From contig CAKZVC010000021.1 in NCBI GenBank assembly GCA_937922235.1, positions 1 to 64,000 on the forward strand: 64,000 nucleotides of DNA, given 5' to 3'. The position numbers and the translations under genes are program-made. The notes beneath the pieces are model-generated. The model searched no databases and was not told where the DNA came from. It saw nothing but the letters and a program-made list of their open reading frames with translations. This DNA is from an uncultured Acidimicrobiales bacterium. GTDB lineage: Bacteria; Actinomycetota; Acidimicrobiia; Acidimicrobiales; SHLQ01. Positions within the stretch are counted from its first letter, which is position 1. Every line of letters begins with the position of its first letter. Of the stretch, positions 30,188 through 38,406 are shown piece after piece.

Positions 30188-31018
30188 CTACGCCGATGCG
30201 TTGGAGGCGTCCTTCGGGATGCCAGCGCTCGCGAGCTCTGCGAGGATCGCGTCGTGGACGAGACCGTTTGAGACCAAGAGGTCGGTCTGATCGAGCGTCC
30301 AAGGGTTTCCGTGGAAGTCGGTGGCCCGACCGCCAGCTTCTTGTACAGCGAGCACGCCGGCAGCAACGTCCCACGACGAGATGCTGAGCGTGGTGAATGC
30401 ATCAACACGACCGGCTGCGACCATGTAGCACTCGACTGCGGCGGAACCGATTTTGCGGAAGTCCTTGATCTGCTGATGAAGGGCGTACTCCATCTCGGCA
30501 AAGCGAACGTTGTTCTTCTCTCCACCTGGGCAGCCAACCACGTAGGTGCGACCGATCTCGTCGGTATCGGACACCCGGACTGGGCGACCGTTCACGGTGC
30601 AGCCTTGGTCCTTGCGGGCAACGATCATCTCTTCGATGAACGGCGAGAAGATAACGCCAGTGATTGGTTCGTTCTCGTACGCCAAGCAGATCGATACCGC
30701 GAAGAACGGGTTGTGGTTCAGGAAGTTGCTGCTGCCGTCGAGTGGATCGATGATCCAGGTGTACGGGCTGCCGTTGTCGATCAGGCCCGTCTCTTCGGTC
30801 AAGAGGTTGTGATCGGGGCAGCGATCGCGAAGCAGATCGATGATGATCTTGTCGGCCTCATGGTCGTTCGATGAGGTGACTTCCTTCGAGAGGCTGCGGT
30901 TGCCGACGGACAGAACCTGGTCGCCGTAGACATTGGCGTGGTGCTTGCGAAAGTTACCGACGAGCGCTTTACCTGCGAGCGTTGCCGCCTCAACGGCGAG
31001 ATCTGCGAAATAATGCAT
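30188..31018 (-). CDS. Inositol monophosphatase family protein
   Basis: A 276-residue Mg-dependent phosphatase. Motif EETG near 95, WIIDPLDGSSNFLNHNPFFAVSI with both metal-binding Asp residues, and the C-terminal SWDVAAGVLAVQEAGGRATD are intact. Substrates in the family include inositol phosphate, histidinol phosphate, PAP, fructose bisphosphate and sugar phosphates. As first gene of the sugar operon it probably dephosphorylates a precursor used by the kinase next to it. The start at 31018 has GGAGGAAGC directly upstream; the longer open frame reads into the control region. Confidence 0.9.
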   Translation of the reverse strand: MHYFADLAVEAATLAGKALVGNFRKHHANVYGDQVLSVGNRSLSKEVTSSNDHEADKIIIDLLRDRCPDHNLLTEETGLIDNGSPYTWIIDPLDGSSNFLNHNPFFAVSICLAYENEPITGVIFSPFIEEMIVARKDQGCTVNGRPVRVSDTDEIGRTYVVGCPGGEKNNVRFAEMEYALHQQIKDFRKIGSAAVECYMVAAGRVDAFTTLSISSWDVAAGVLAVQEAGGRATDFHGNPWTLDQTDLLVSNGLVHDAILAELASAGIPKDASNASA

Positions 31019-31090
31019 GCTTCCTCCACGCCACCGGAAGTCGGTGGCCATTCGCCGAGAGTACATTGCACCCACCACCTGTGGATAGTC

Positions 31091-31108
31091 CGAATTTCAC
31101 AATTCGGG
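31091..31108. promoter_or_regulatory. Hairpin CCGAATT-TCAC-AATTCGG
   Basis: Perfect 7-bp arms with a 4-nt loop in the leader of the IMPase operon, 73 nt upstream of its start. On the plus strand it is followed by GCTTTT. It may be an operator or a weak plus-strand terminator. Confidence 0.45.
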
Positions 31109-31153
31109 CTTTTGACTTCCCAGGGCCATTCCGGCGGCAGCAGACCTATCAAT

Positions 31154-31176
31154 TCCGATATGCGACGCATATCGGA
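31154..31176. promoter_or_regulatory. 23-bp near-perfect palindrome
   Basis: TCCGATATGCG and its exact complement flank a single central A. Placed between divergent operons and away from coding sequence, it is a strong candidate binding site for a dimeric regulator controlling both. Confidence 0.7.
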
Positions 31177-31320
31177 TACCCGCAGCTTGATTCGCGCACT
31201 GAGTGAACGGGAGTTGCTGCTCTCTGAAGACGTGACCAAAACTGCCTTAACGTTGCGCCCTTCTAGGCCGATTGGGGTGCGAGGATGGTCAACCTGCGAC
31301 CACCCACGTTTTGCGGATAC

Positions 31321-31340
31321 ACACCGGGCTACACCGGGAT
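31321..31340. repeat. 10-bp direct repeat upstream of rfbG
   Basis: ACACCGGGCT is followed directly by ACACCGGGAT, and a further ACAC follows. The repeats end just before the GAAGG ribosome site of rfbG. Confidence 0.5.
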
Positions 31341-31354
31341 ACACGAAGGCAGCG

Positions 31355-32455
31355 ATGTTCAACAACGCATTTGATGGCAAGAAGGTTCTCGTAACTGGTC
31401 ACACCGGTTTCAAGGGCACATGGATGACGATCTGGCTCCAGCAGATGGGGGCAGAGGTTGTCGGCATCTCCGACAAGATCCCGACCGACCCGGCACACTT
31501 CTCCGCTGCGGGCCTCGAAGACACCATGAAGACGCATTGGCTCGACATTCGCGATGAGGAGGCTGTGCCCGCGGCCATTGTCGAGGAAGCGCCCGACTTC
31601 GTGTTCCACATGGCGGCCCAGGCATTGGTGAAGGCCAGCTACGACGACCCGGTCGGCACCTACACGACCAACATGGTCGGGTCCGCCAACGTCCTTGAGG
31701 GTTTGCGTCGAATCGACAACCAGTGCACCGCTGTCATGATCACATCCGACAAGTGCTACGAGAACGTCGAGACCTACTACGGCTATCGCGAAGATGACCG
31801 TCTCGGTGGAGCCGACCCATACTCCGCATCGAAGGCTGCCGCCGAGATCATTATCTCGAGCCACACCCGTTCGTTCTTTGGCCAGCCTGATGACGAGCGC
31901 AACGTGCGCATCGGCGTCACGCGTGCCGGCAATGTCGTCGGCGGCGGCGACTGGGCTGCTGACCGCCTCGTGCCAGATGTGGCTCGCGCCTGGTCGGTCG
32001 GTGAGAACGTCACCATCCGCCGCCCACAGGCAACCCGCCCGTGGCAGCACGTCCTCGAGCCAATCAGCGGGTACCTGCAGCTCGGAGCTGAGCTCGCTGT
32101 TCGTCCCGAACTCCACAACGAAGCGTTCAACTTTGGGCCACCCGCTGAAGCAGTGAACCCCGTCCGCGATGTCGTCGTTGCGCTGAAGGAACATCTTCCT
32201 GGCCTCGACCTCACCATCGACGAGAGCCAAGCCCACTTCCACGAAGCCGGACTCTTGAAGCTCACCTGCGACAAGGCCCTCAGCTACCTGCAGTGGACTC
32301 CGGTCCTCGACTTTGACGAGACCATGAAGATCTCGGCCGAGTGGTTCCGCAGCTTCTACCAGGACGGCGCCGCCGGCATCCGTTCGGTCACCGATGCACA
32401 ACTCGACTTCTACACGGGCCTTGCAGCAGACCGCGACCTGAACTGGGCCAGCTAA
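31355..32455 (+). CDS. rfbG: CDP-glucose 4,6-dehydratase
   Basis: A 366-residue extended SDR enzyme that makes CDP-4-keto-6-deoxyglucose. The NAD loop is KKVLVTGHTGFKGTWMTIWL, the RfbG-type TGFKG variant. SDKCYENVETYYGYREDDRLGG is the CDP-glucose dehydratase signature, and SASK supplies the catalytic Lys region of the YxxxK motif (PYSASKAAAE). The start ATG at 31355 follows GAAGG by 6 nt; earlier in-frame codons belong to the control region. Its partner rfbF lies 13 kb away on the other strand. It is coupled by TAATG to a cupin epimerase-like gene. Confidence 0.93.
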   Translation: MFNNAFDGKKVLVTGHTGFKGTWMTIWLQQMGAEVVGISDKIPTDPAHFSAAGLEDTMKTHWLDIRDEEAVPAAIVEEAPDFVFHMAAQALVKASYDDPVGTYTTNMVGSANVLEGLRRIDNQCTAVMITSDKCYENVETYYGYREDDRLGGADPYSASKAAAEIIISSHTRSFFGQPDDERNVRIGVTRAGNVVGGGDWAADRLVPDVARAWSVGENVTIRRPQATRPWQHVLEPISGYLQLGAELAVRPELHNEAFNFGPPAEAVNPVRDVVVALKEHLPGLDLTIDESQAHFHEAGLLKLTCDKALSYLQWTPVLDFDETMKISAEWFRSFYQDGAAGIRSVTDAQLDFYTGLAADRDLNWAS

Positions 32456-32886
32456 TGCCCTCGCACTTCACCGAACTCCGCAGAATCGAAACGTCTGGCG
32501 GCGAAGTGATGAAAGCCCTGCACGCTGACGAGGCCGATTTCTACGGTCTTGGCGAAGCGTATTTTTCGCGAGTCAACCCGGGAAGTGTCCGCGGCTGGAA
32601 GCGCCACAACGAGATGACCGTCAATGTCGTCGTACCTGTTGGCCACGTTCGCTTCGTCGTGCTCGATGGCGATGAGCCCGACGCGAGCGCCACCGAATAC
32701 GACCTCGGCCCCGACCACAACTATGGCCGGCTCACGATCAACCCCGGCACGTGGTTTGGTTTCGCTGGCGGCGAAGAAGGCGGCCTGGTCCTCAACTTGT
32801 CGAACATCGTGCATCGACCTGACGAGGCCGACGGCAAAGAGCTCGAGGAGTTCACCTACGACTGGAACACCCCACACGGGATCTAG
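32455..32886 (+). CDS. Cupin-fold dTDP-4-dehydrorhamnose 3,5-epimerase-related protein
   Basis: A 143-residue single-cupin protein. MKALHADEADFYGLGEAYFSRV, then RGWKRHNEMTVNVVVPVGHVRFVVLDG, and a late LVLNLSNIVHRPDEADG segment match RmlC/WbbZ-like sugar-nucleotide epimerases. The His of RGWKRH aligns with the RGxH/RGWH catalytic position. It starts within the rfbG stop (TAATG), so it very likely acts on the CDP-4-keto-6-deoxyhexose made by RfbG. Epimerase or isomerase activity is inferred, not shown. A classical RmlC homologue is encoded separately at 37.8 kb. Confidence 0.78.
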   Translation: MPSHFTELRRIETSGGEVMKALHADEADFYGLGEAYFSRVNPGSVRGWKRHNEMTVNVVVPVGHVRFVVLDGDEPDASATEYDLGPDHNYGRLTINPGTWFGFAGGEEGGLVLNLSNIVHRPDEADGKELEEFTYDWNTPHGI

Positions 32887-32943
32887 GAACGCTGGAGTAC
32901 GTCTGACGTGACGAACAGCCCCTAGAAACGAGAGGATCAACGA

Positions 32944-34212
32944 ATGGGAATCTGGCAACGACTGCAGAAGCGAGCGGACTCCGCTGGCGACGCGCCGATC
33001 GCCGTCATCGGCGCTGGCTATGTCGGCACAGGTGTGGTCCACACCATTGCGCAGTCCCCTGGCATGCGCCCTTCGCTCATCGTTAACCGCAACACCGAGC
33101 GGGCGATCTCCGCCCTCACCCAAATGGGCGTCACCGCCGACGACATTCTCGTGAGCGACAACGTCGACGAGCTCGCCAACGCTATTCGCGCGGGTATTCC
33201 CGCGGTGACACCGCACGCCTTGATCATCACGGAACTGCCGATCGATGTGGTTGTCGAAGCGACAGGTGCGCTCGACTACGGGACCGAATCCATTCTCGCG
33301 ATGCTCGATGCCGGCAAGCACGTCGTGTCGTTCAACGCCGAGTGCGATGCGTTGCTGGGCTGGCTGTTTCATGAGCGAGCTCGTGCGAACGACGTGATCT
33401 ACACGATTGCCGACGGCGACCAGCCCGGTGTGCTGTTCCGTCTCCAACAACAGGTTGAGGCAATGGGCTTCGAAGTAACCGCCTCGTTGAACTGCAAGCG
33501 CCACCTCAACGTGCACCAGAACCCTGAGACGGGTGCCGGCTATGCCGCCCGCGACACGACGTCGGCACACATGACCACCTCGTTCGGTGATGGCACCAAG
33601 ATGCAGGTCGAGCAGGCGTTGGTAGCGAACGCCACCGGGATGATTCCGGACAAGCGCGGCATGCACGGCATCGAGTCGACCGTCGCCACCGCTGCGGTCG
33701 ACATCCCAGCGATCCTTTCCACACCCGGTCGCGTCGACTTCACGCTCGGTGGAGACTTTGGCGCTGGCGTAGGCATTGTTGCTCGCCACCCGAATCATGA
33801 CCTGCATCAGCAAGCCATGGGCTTTTACAAGATGGGAGACGGCCCCGACTACTTCTTCTTCCGTCCGTATCATCTTGTTCACCTCGAGATTCCGCTGACG
33901 ATCGCCGAACTACTGCTTGACAACGAGCCGCTCGCCACGATCGAAGCCCCGCACGTCGCAGAGGTTCTTGCGATTGCGAAGAAGGATCTCGCCGTCGGCG
34001 AAGATCTTGATTGCATCGGCGGCTTCAGCGCCTACGGACACATCGATACCGCCGAAAACGCTGTCGGGTATCTCCCAGTTGGGTTGGTCGAGTACGCCTC
34101 GATGACGGCACCGGTCGCACAAGACGAACCGATCCCATTGTCGGCAGTGAAGCTCGATGAGTCCCGAACCATCGTGCGCGAGTGGCGCAACATGCACGGC
34201 ACCACTGCATAG
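32944..34212 (+). CDS. NAD(P)-dependent oxidoreductase with C-terminal SAF domain (COG4091-type)
   Basis: A 422-residue homoserine-dehydrogenase-like oxidoreductase. The Rossmann entry is DAPIAVIGAGYVGTGVVHTI. VVVEATGALDYG and GKHVVSFNAECDALLG are the dehydrogenase core. The C-terminus (ATIEAPHVAEVLAIAKKDLAVGEDLDCIGG) is a SAF/AFP-like domain. It resembles COG4091 proteins, not true Hom, which is encoded elsewhere. It is third in the rfbG operon, with GAGAGGAT upstream, so it probably reduces or oxidises a sugar-derived intermediate. The last codons lie in a 15-bp tandem repeat. Confidence 0.8.
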   Translation: MGIWQRLQKRADSAGDAPIAVIGAGYVGTGVVHTIAQSPGMRPSLIVNRNTERAISALTQMGVTADDILVSDNVDELANAIRAGIPAVTPHALIITELPIDVVVEATGALDYGTESILAMLDAGKHVVSFNAECDALLGWLFHERARANDVIYTIADGDQPGVLFRLQQQVEAMGFEVTASLNCKRHLNVHQNPETGAGYAARDTTSAHMTTSFGDGTKMQVEQALVANATGMIPDKRGMHGIESTVATAAVDIPAILSTPGRVDFTLGGDFGAGVGIVARHPNHDLHQQAMGFYKMGDGPDYFFFRPYHLVHLEIPLTIAELLLDNEPLATIEAPHVAEVLAIAKKDLAVGEDLDCIGGFSAYGHIDTAENAVGYLPVGLVEYASMTAPVAQDEPIPLSAVKLDESRTIVREWRNMHGTTA

Positions 34213-34248
34213 AAAGACACTGCATAGAAAGACACTGCGTAAAAAGTC
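34204..34248 (+). repeat. Three tandem 15-bp repeats across a stop codon
   Basis: ACTGCATAGAAAGAC occurs twice exactly and once as ACTGCGTAAAAAGTC. The stop of the SAF oxidoreductase is inside the first unit, and later units keep in-frame stops. This looks like a recent local duplication. Confidence 0.8.
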
Positions 34249-34298
34249 ACCGCAGGAACTGATTCCGTTCTCTGAGGTACCGTCGTCATAGGTGGCCC

Positions 34299-35543
34299 AT
34301 GAGTGCGATGAAGAGAACAAAACGGTGGATCGGCGCTGTCGCTATAGCAGCGACGCTTGCTTCAGGCTGTTCGTCAACGGACTCGCGCGAACTGGTCACC
34401 GACGCCGGTGAGGCTGCCACGACCGGGCAATCACGCACGGCTTCCATCGCCGACGACTCTGAGCCGATCGAAATCACGACCACGATCCCCGGCGGGCGAG
34501 TAGCGGCGCCGGAGCGTCCCGCTGGGGCGATCGTGATGGGCCAAGCAAACTGGTCGAGCGGTTGGGTACATCCCCAGATCATCCACGACCTCCTGGAGGA
34601 GATGGGATACGCAGTGACCACTCCCAGCGAGCGGGAATTTGCACCGGATCAGGCCTATCAATCTATGGCCACCGGGCAGATCGACTTCTGGGCTAACTCG
34701 TGGTATCCGGGACATCTTTCCTGGTGGGATGGTGAGCTCCAGGCCAATGCAGGCCAGGTCAGAGACCATTTGACTCGCCCGGAGACCCCGATGGTCGCCG
34801 ACGGAGGCTTGCAAGGCTGGCTGGTGTCCAAAGCTTGGGCAGAGGCGAACCGTGTGACCACGATCGATCAGATCAACGCTGACGAGAGCCTCTGGCGCCA
34901 GCTCGACAGCGATGGCAATGGGAAGGGCGAGTTCTACGGCTGCCCCGAAGATTGGACATGCGACGACATCATGCGCTCCATGTCGACCTTTGCGCAGTGG
35001 GATCGCCTCGAACAGGTGAAACGCGACTACGACTCGATGTTCGACGAGTTTCTTACCCATGTCGAGGCGGGCGAGCCGGCCATCATCTACACCTGGGCCC
35101 CAACCAACTATCTCGCACGAGCGAAGCTCGGAGAGAACACCATGTGGATCTCGGTGCTCGATGATTCCGTTGTCGACGACTCGAACCCGCTACAGATCGA
35201 CTTGGGTCCGCCCGGGTGGGATTGTCAACGCTGCGATGGAGTTATTGGATTCAAAGGTCTCGACCCCAGCGTCTGTCTCCACGGTCCAGACGGGTGCCAG
35301 CTCGGATGGAACGCCGCGAGTATCGAGATCACGGCCAACAGCGCCTGGCTAACGAAGTTCCCTGACATCGAGGCGTTGTTCGAGCAGATCAGTTTCTCGG
35401 CAAATGAGCTCTCGCAGCTACTACTGCTGGCCGAGCAAGCCGGCGGCAACGATGAGGCTGTTCGGGCCGTCGCTGCCGGATGGATCGACGCCAACAGAGA
35501 CGAAGTCGATGACTGGCTTAGGGCGGCGACTGGCGCTGACTAG
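34299..35543 (+). CDS. Glycine-betaine/proline-type (ProX/OpuAC) substrate-binding lipoprotein
   Basis: A 414-residue exported binding protein. The signal IGAVAIAATLASGC has a lipobox Cys near residue 24, followed by a low-complexity linker. The OpuAC domain starts AIVMGQANWSSGWVHPQIIHDLLEEMGY. Trp-rich segments (FWANSWYPGHLSWW, IIYTWAPTNYLARA) are typical of aromatic cages that bind quaternary amines. No permease or ATPase lies nearby, so it is an orphan or serves a transporter elsewhere. The start ATG at 34299 is supported by the signal sequence; MKRTK three codons later is an alternative. Confidence 0.87.
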   Translation: MSAMKRTKRWIGAVAIAATLASGCSSTDSRELVTDAGEAATTGQSRTASIADDSEPIEITTTIPGGRVAAPERPAGAIVMGQANWSSGWVHPQIIHDLLEEMGYAVTTPSEREFAPDQAYQSMATGQIDFWANSWYPGHLSWWDGELQANAGQVRDHLTRPETPMVADGGLQGWLVSKAWAEANRVTTIDQINADESLWRQLDSDGNGKGEFYGCPEDWTCDDIMRSMSTFAQWDRLEQVKRDYDSMFDEFLTHVEAGEPAIIYTWAPTNYLARAKLGENTMWISVLDDSVVDDSNPLQIDLGPPGWDCQRCDGVIGFKGLDPSVCLHGPDGCQLGWNAASIEITANSAWLTKFPDIEALFEQISFSANELSQLLLLAEQAGGNDEAVRAVAAGWIDANRDEVDDWLRAATGAD

Positions 35544-35549
35544 CGACGA

Positions 35550-36275
35550 CTACTTCGCTGCTTGGGAGACGTACTCCTCAACGAACGCGGCGAATCGGGC
35601 GTTGAGTTCAGCGGTGACCGAGGTGGTTGCCAGTTGGGCGAGTTGATCTGCTGCGGTTGAGAGTTTGGGTATCTCGTCCGCGGGCATGCCAGCGTCGACG
35701 AAGTCGGCCCACAAGCGCGTCTCGAATACCTTTCTGAAGCGCTCGGCGATCCCGTCGACGGCAACTTGGAGTGCTTCGTATTCGTCGAGCATTTCACTCA
35801 CTGGAATGCCCTGGGAAGCAATCGCTGGGCCGACGTCGGCAAAGCTTGCGTTTGCAACAATGACGTCGGTACCGTCCACCTCGATCAACCCGATCGCCGC
35901 CGCCTTCCGCATATCGGCTTGGGTGAGTTCGATCCCGGCGAACTTGCTGGCAAAGTCAGCGGGGGTGAGACGAAGTGGCGTGGCAGCCGTCGACGGAACC
36001 AAGTCATCAACACCGAGCAGCTGATCGAGCGACTCGCCGCTGTTCCACGAATCGACAGCCTCCTTGATGGCAGCGAGTGAAAATCCTCGGTCCTGCAGCT
36101 GCGCGATCAAGCGAAGGCGTTCCCGATGACCTGCGTTGTAGTACCCGACCCTCCCCCGCTTTTCCGGCGGGTCGATCAGCCCGCGGTGCTGATACATGCG
36201 GATAGTCGACACGGGCAGTCCAGCGTCGTGGGCGAGCTCGTCAACGGTGAATTCCTGGATGGGCGCATCACTCAT
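35550..36275 (-). CDS. MerR family transcriptional regulator
   Basis: A 241-residue regulator. The N-terminal winged helix reads FTVDELAHDAGLPVSTIRMYQHRGLIDPPEKRGRVGYYNAGHRERLRLI, here with the family YxxxGLI turn. The long C-terminal region lacks metal-binding Cys motifs and probably binds an organic ligand. It is divergent from a YndJ-DUF1990 gene, and a 32-bp imperfect inverted repeat lies between the two. MerR proteins usually control such a divergent neighbour. Confidence 0.88.
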   Translation of the reverse strand: MSDAPIQEFTVDELAHDAGLPVSTIRMYQHRGLIDPPEKRGRVGYYNAGHRERLRLIAQLQDRGFSLAAIKEAVDSWNSGESLDQLLGVDDLVPSTAATPLRLTPADFASKFAGIELTQADMRKAAAIGLIEVDGTDVIVANASFADVGPAIASQGIPVSEMLDEYEALQVAVDGIAERFRKVFETRLWADFVDAGMPADEIPKLSTAADQLAQLATTSVTAELNARFAAFVEEYVSQAAK

Positions 36276-36296
36276 GAAAGAACCTTACCAACATTT

Positions 36297-36328
36297 ACCT
36301 TGTTAATGTTTACTAACATCGTTAAGGT
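36297..36328. promoter_or_regulatory. Imperfect inverted repeat between merR-type gene and YndJ fusion gene
   Basis: ACCTT-N4-ATGTT and AACAT-N4-AAGGT are arranged around TACT. The dyad lies in an AT-rich island of the divergent region and ends 6 nt before the plus-strand start codon. It is a likely MerR operator. Confidence 0.6.
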
Positions 36329-36334
36329 GGGGCT

Positions 36335-37840
36335 ATGACCGAGAACGACAAGCACTCAACCCACCCGACACGAGCCGCAGCTGGCGGGCTTCTCCTGTGG
36401 GTTCTCTGGGTTGCTGTTCTGTCGCCTGCCCGAACACCGGCCGTCACCATGTTCGCCCCATTCGTCATCGTCCCGCTCGGGCTAGCCATCGCAGCGCGAG
36501 GCCACACCGGGCCACGCTCGCTGCTTCTTGGGAAGCTCGCGGTTCGGGCCCCGCTGCTCGCAATCAGCTCAGCGATGAGCTTCCGTTTCGATACCGGCCC
36601 CCTGGCAGCGACCATGACGCTCCCCTGGCTCGGGTTCACCACCGCGCTTGCGCTCATCGGCATCGCCCGGCTCATGTCTCGGCGAACGCTCAACACCCCC
36701 GGCATCGGTGTTGACGCTGGACTGATCTTCATCGTCGTCGGCGCGGCGTTTCTCACCCTCAGCCGAGCTGGACTGCGACCACTCGGCTTTAGCGATCGGA
36801 TCATCGAGCTCACCGCATCACACTTTCACTTCGCTGGCTTCGCGCTGCCGATCATCGCTGGAGCGGTTTCGCTACGACTTGGCCGAGGCCCACTCGTGCC
36901 TGCGGCAATCATCATCGGCATTCCGTTCACCGCAATGGGAATTACGTTCGCCGGCCGGACCGAATGGATCGCCGCAACGTTCATGGCCCTCGCTGGGCTG
37001 GCTGCCGCAGGCACTGTTCTCCAGCTCGCACCGAAGGCGACGGGCCGAGCACGCATTGCCCTCACCATCGCCGGCCTCGCACTGATCGGCGGCATGGCTC
37101 TTGCCTTGGGATGGTCGTGGTCGGCCCACTATGGGTGGGAGTACCTCGACCTTGATGGCATGGTCGCAACCCACGGAGTGCTCAATGGGTTTGGCTTTGC
37201 CCTTCTTGGCCTTGTCGGGCTGAACGCCATGCCTGACGTCGCTGCACCCGACCAACACCGGGTGTGCATCCACCTCGGCCGACCAAGTGAACAGCACCTT
37301 GCGAAGCTCCGGGGCGAAGCGCTCGAACACGATCCAACCAACCCAGCCGGACTACTCTACCGACCACTACCGGATGGCTTCGAAACAAAGGTCTGGCGAC
37401 GCCCCATCGAACACGGCGACTTCAAACAGGCCAGCAACGCAATCCGGGCTTGGGCCGGGCATCGCCACGCAGGAATCGCCCGCTTCCCCGACATGCCCCC
37501 GCTCGAGCTGGGCGAAACCCTCGCTCTCACAATTCCCGTCGGCCCGATCAGCGTGAGCGCCACAGCCCAAGTCGTTGAGCTCATCGACGAGCTCGACCGA
37601 TTCGGGTTTGCCTACTCAACACTCCCCCATCACCCCGAGGACGGCGAAGAGTCATTTGTCGTTACCCGACACCCGAACGGCGATCTCGAGATGATCGTCA
37701 CCGCTGTGTGGCGGGGCGCCGCAGTAGCAAATCATGTGCTTCCTCCGCTCACCCGGTTTCTCCAGAACCAGGCGATTGGGCGATACCTCGACGGGACGGC
37801 GGAGTTCACTAACGACAACGATCTACAGTTGCAGGCGTGA
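36335..37840 (+). CDS. YndJ-like membrane protein fused to DUF1990
   Basis: A 501-residue two-part protein. Residues about 15-300 form some nine membrane helices with ASHFHFAGFALPIIAGAV and THGVLNGFGFALLGLVGL, the conserved His-containing helices of YndJ-like proteins. Residues about 310-490 are a DUF1990 domain (GLLYRPLPDGFETKVWRRPIEHG, then FGFAYSTLPHHPEDGEESF), which is often found next to YndJ. Function is unknown. A merR-type gene is divergent, and its operator is in the 59-bp gap. The stop overlaps the rfbC-like start (GTGA), so the two are coupled. Confidence 0.82.
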   Translation: MTENDKHSTHPTRAAAGGLLLWVLWVAVLSPARTPAVTMFAPFVIVPLGLAIAARGHTGPRSLLLGKLAVRAPLLAISSAMSFRFDTGPLAATMTLPWLGFTTALALIGIARLMSRRTLNTPGIGVDAGLIFIVVGAAFLTLSRAGLRPLGFSDRIIELTASHFHFAGFALPIIAGAVSLRLGRGPLVPAAIIIGIPFTAMGITFAGRTEWIAATFMALAGLAAAGTVLQLAPKATGRARIALTIAGLALIGGMALALGWSWSAHYGWEYLDLDGMVATHGVLNGFGFALLGLVGLNAMPDVAAPDQHRVCIHLGRPSEQHLAKLRGEALEHDPTNPAGLLYRPLPDGFETKVWRRPIEHGDFKQASNAIRAWAGHRHAGIARFPDMPPLELGETLALTIPVGPISVSATAQVVELIDELDRFGFAYSTLPHHPEDGEESFVVTRHPNGDLEMIVTAVWRGAAVANHVLPPLTRFLQNQAIGRYLDGTAEFTNDNDLQLQA

Positions 37841-38361
37841 TCTTCACTGAAACACCGCTTGCCGGAGCCTTCGTCATCGACCTCGAACTCATCGAAGATG
37901 ACCGCGGGTTCTTCGCCCGAGCGTGGGCCGAGGACGAGTTCGCCGAGCACGGACTCGACCCGACAGTTGCCCAGACGAACATGAGCAAGACGCTCCGGTC
38001 CGGCACGTTCCGCGGCTTCCACTGGCAGGACCCACCCTTCGGCGAGGCCAAGACCGTTCGGTGCATTGCCGGCTCGGTCTACAACTGCATCATCGACATG
38101 CGCCCCGACTCGGCGACCTACCGCCAGCACTTCGGCGTCGAGCTCTCTGCGAACAATCGCCGGATGCTCTTTATCCCCGAGCAATTCGCCAATGGGTTTC
38201 TGATCACCAGCGACGAGACCGTGCTGCTCTACAACGTCAGCCGACCGTACGCAGCCGGCAACGAGCACGGCATCCGCTGGGACGACCCCAGCCTCGAGAT
38301 CACTTGGCCCCAAGCCGTCGAGCACGTCAGCGACAAGGACACAAGCTGGCCCGATCTCTAA
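37837..38361 (+). CDS. rfbC: dTDP-4-dehydrorhamnose 3,5-epimerase family protein
   Basis: A 174-residue RmlC-type cupin. DDRGFFARAWAEDEF, QTNMSKTLRSGTFRGFHWQ (catalytic His) and AKTVRCIAGSVYNCIIDMRPDSATY follow the family order, as does the YNVSRPYAAGNEHGIRWDDP segment. It lacks the usual GLH (here GFH), and no rfbA, rfbB or rfbD is in the window, so the sugar nucleotide could be CDP- rather than dTDP-linked. A GTG start overlaps the YndJ-DUF1990 stop, an unusual coupling of a sugar enzyme to that family. Confidence 0.82.
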   Translation: MIFTETPLAGAFVIDLELIEDDRGFFARAWAEDEFAEHGLDPTVAQTNMSKTLRSGTFRGFHWQDPPFGEAKTVRCIAGSVYNCIIDMRPDSATYRQHFGVELSANNRRMLFIPEQFANGFLITSDETVLLYNVSRPYAAGNEHGIRWDDPSLEITWPQAVEHVSDKDTSWPDL

Positions 38362-38406
38362 CTCCAAAAGCTCGCGACGGGCTTGGCGCAGTCCTATCAA
38401 ATCTCA

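Larger units (their letters stand above)
31019..31354. promoter_or_regulatory. 336-bp divergent control region between two sugar operons
   Basis: No gene is seen here. It holds a 7-bp hairpin (31091-31108), a 23-bp palindrome (31154-31176) and a 10-bp tandem repeat (31321-31340). It must contain promoters for the IMPase operon (minus) and the rfbG operon (plus). Confidence 0.75.
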
